From contig OZ026566.1 of the NCBI GenBank assembly GCA_964020155.1, positions 1,477,501 through 1,541,500 on the forward strand: 64,000 nt of DNA, given 5' to 3'. Source of the stretch: Chondrilla cf. caribensis (lineage: Eukaryota; Porifera; Demospongiae; Chondrillida; Chondrillidae). Each line of letters opens with the position of its first letter. Position 1 is the stretch's first letter. The notes under the pieces are model-generated. The model had not been told where the DNA came from. It ran no database searches and worked only from the letters and a program-made list of their open reading frames with translations. Positions 62,371-64,000 of the stretch are shown piece by piece. The position numbers and the translations under genes are program-made.

Positions 62371-62428
62371 GTTATTGTATGACCAATTGTGCATTGGCAC
62401 CTTATTGCACAATTGGTCATACAATAAC
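62371..62428. repeat. Perfect hairpin, 23-bp arms
   Basis: gttattgtatgaccaattgt gca and its exact reverse complement flank a 12-nt loop near the right end of the insertion. Such terminal or subterminal hairpins occur in several transposon classes. Confidence 0.85.
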
Positions 62429-63694
62429 TATTACTTATTGTGCTGTAGTAGGGAACTCCCAAAAGAGCACATACAACAATCAATAAATAGGACAATAAGA
62501 TCATAGGATCAATAAATATTTATATAATCCAGCATTCTTTACACATACTTAAACCACATTTTGAACTGTTATTCTCATCAGAGATCATAAAACATCCATA
62601 ATGAAACATCCTCACTAATCTGCCATGTTATTCATTCCCAGAAGTACGTATGTTGGATTATCAAGATTCCCTCACTGTACCTGTACATGTGTATATCATG
62701 TTTCTTGTTGTTGCTCTGAAATGAGGTACCTCATGAGATCTACATACCTATTGTGTACTCATATGCCTACATGCATGCTTGGATGTAGTGTGTTATATGC
62801 ATAAGTTGTGTAGGTATGTGTACATGAGTATGTGTTTTTTTACTCGTACCTTCATAACACAGTGTTGATCTCAATCTAAAACAATGTTCACTTTCTTCAG
62901 GACTTGTGTATCGCTGCCTACAAGCCATCATTCTGTTAATACCTGATTTGAGAGGCTACTTCCAACAGTATCTGTCCAAGCAGCACACTGTTCTTCTGAC
63001 ACAGTTTGACCGACTGCTACAAGATTATCAGAGTCATTGTCGGGAGCTGGCCAAAAAGCTGAAAACCATCATGGAAGATGGCTTCGTTCGACACCTCACC
63101 AAGGTTGGATTCTGTATTTGCTGTACATATGTGAATTTTATCTCTTGCTCAAGTTGAAATTATGTATGCGTATACATTCGCACAATGTATACATACATAT
63201 TATGTATGGACTGTATGTGTAGACGTATGTGAATCAGATGAAATCTATTTTGGACAGTTTTACATACACAGTTTGTATGACCTATGAGTGTGTCAACTGC
63301 ATGCATCTCTGAGGAAGGTTACATTGTATTGTTTTGTTTCTCTGTTTGTAGTGGGAGTTCAAGGCACCCATTCCCTCCAACAGTTTTAAGGCTATTACAA
63401 AACAGATGGTGAAGCTTCACGAAGCTCTGGTTGACATCCTTCCCGAAGACCAGCTGAGTGGTGTGTTTGCTGGAATAGAGGAAGTTCTCTGTTACCACGT
63501 GCGACAGTGTTTGACAAAGGCGGGAATCACAAACAATGGCAGTACACAGCACGGGTGAGTTGCTGTTTGTTTGTTCATCCTCCAACAGGTAGCAGACACA
63601 ACTACTACTTGTACCAGGTTTCAGTGCATGCTGTATGCAGTAGTCATGTCCTGGTGTAGTAAATGGTAGACAATTTATACTGCTAATATGCACA

Positions 63695-63850
63695 TAGTCC
63701 AATACAACATATTATATGCAATAGAAATGTGTTTACTATAATTTCCTGCCTTGTTCTCACGCAAGTAATCCTAACAATGAAACCTGTCTGGTTACCTGTG
63801 CTGTATCATTGACCTGTGCTACATGGCTTATGTACGCACAGATGTGTTCA
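63695..63850. mobile_element. Inverted copy of element A (22689-22918)
   Basis: tatgcaatagaaatgtgttt, ctgccttgttctcacgcaa and aatgaaacctgtctggt are the reverse complement of the interior of elements A and A' in the UBR intron. It begins where the near-identity between the two VPS54 copies ends (about 63687). Confidence 0.65.
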
Positions 63851-63935
63851 TACTAGAGTAATTGTTCATGTCATCATGCTATTGCTTATGTACATGAATA
63901 GTTGCCTGACCTTGTACAATGTATTTGAGATGTCC

Positions 63936-64000
63936 TCATTGGATCTTACTTTTATTTGTTGGGGAAATCCATTTGGATTTGGAAGCATTAGGAAACACAG
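63936..64000 (-). CDS. 3' end of a second ODC-like gene (partial)
   Basis: The minus strand reads VFPNASKSKWISPTNKSKIQ and a TGA at 63938-63936, in the same frame as VFPNASELKQIFPTKAR at the end of the ODC-like last exon (48830-48961). The nucleotide match is clear (ggaagcattaggaaacacag is identical) but the C-terminus differs at many residues and ends one codon position later. The remainder of this exon and gene lies beyond the window. Confidence 0.6.
   Translation of the reverse strand, partial: VFPNASKSKWISPTNKSKIQ

Larger units (their letters stand above)
61723..62434. mobile_element. Insertion of about 710 bp unique to the second VPS54 copy
   Basis: The first copy reads through a short (att)n run at 47280-47310. 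The second copy is interrupted inside the same run and rejoins at ttattgtgctgtagtaggga. The inserted DNA has a hairpin near each end: aaaaagtgtgca / tgcacactttttt at 61751-61789 and a perfect 23-bp-arm hairpin at 62371-62428. It is CpG-richer than the host intron and contains a minus-strand coding-like frame (62261-62016). Confidence 0.75.
59900..63554 (+). pseudogene. VPS54: Duplicated 3' part of VPS54 (exons 13-partial to 17)
   Basis: Exon copies at about 59903-59967 (3' two-fifths of exon 13), 60901-61006, 61566-61653, 62901-63103 and 63352-63554 are near-identical to those at 45437-48406. Lengths, phases and splice sites are unchanged and the differences seen are mostly synonymous (for example aagttg to aagctg in exon 16). 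There is no start, promoter or exons 1-12 in front, so the copy cannot make VPS54 alone. The junction creates the acceptor-like ttaaatttcag directly before the exon 13 remnant, but its phase does not match the end of exon 17 of the first copy. Exons 14-17 could still be used by the upstream gene if the intervening unit were skipped. Confidence 0.8.

Overview
The window is animal nuclear DNA: genes split by many short GT-AG introns, animal housekeeping genes (UBR1/2, VPS54, LACTB, SDHAF1, an ornithine decarboxylase relative), and introns filled with (CA/GT)n tracts, minisatellites and small inverted-repeat elements. Gene content and compact head-to-head pairs suggest an early-branching invertebrate such as a demosponge. 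That placement is inference; no rRNA or mitochondrial marker is present.

Layout, left to right. 1-233 (-): first coding exon of an unidentified acidic protein, head-to-head with SDHAF1 (479-709, +). 1558-26364 (-): a complete UBR1/UBR2-type N-recognin E3 ligase. I resolved 43 coding exons by eye; their summed length is an exact multiple of three and gives 1743 residues, close to the vertebrate proteins. Its introns carry at least eight tandem-repeat arrays and several MITE-like elements. 26365-30622: repeat-rich intergenic DNA with an inverted-repeat structure and a broken copy of the last LACTB exon. 30623-32944 (+): a small type I membrane protein with one sushi/CCP domain and a possible PDZ-binding C-terminus. 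33866-36065 (-): LACTB in two exons, head-to-head with VPS54 (36148-48410, +, 17 exons), with only 82 bp between start codons. 48830-58064 (-): an ODC-like group IV decarboxylase in ten exons, carrying an apparent 4-bp frameshift and lacking the catalytic-cysteine loop. 59900-63554 (+): a near-identical second copy of VPS54 exons 13(partial)-17. It is followed at 63936-64000 by the diverged 3' end of a second ODC-like gene, so a block of about 14.4 kb appears tandemly duplicated and continues past the window.

The genes do not form one pathway. SDHAF1 and LACTB are mitochondrial, VPS54 is a GARP tethering subunit, UBR1/2 acts in the N-degron pathway and ODC-like proteins belong to polyamine metabolism. 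The most notable structures are the VPS54/ODC duplication, a roughly 710-bp insertion in its second copy containing a recombinase-like fragment and a perfect 23-bp-arm hairpin, a long miRNA-precursor-like hairpin upstream of the ODC-like gene, and a dense set of related MITEs. All exon edges were placed by eye from splice consensus, reading phase and remembered homologues; no alignment was run.
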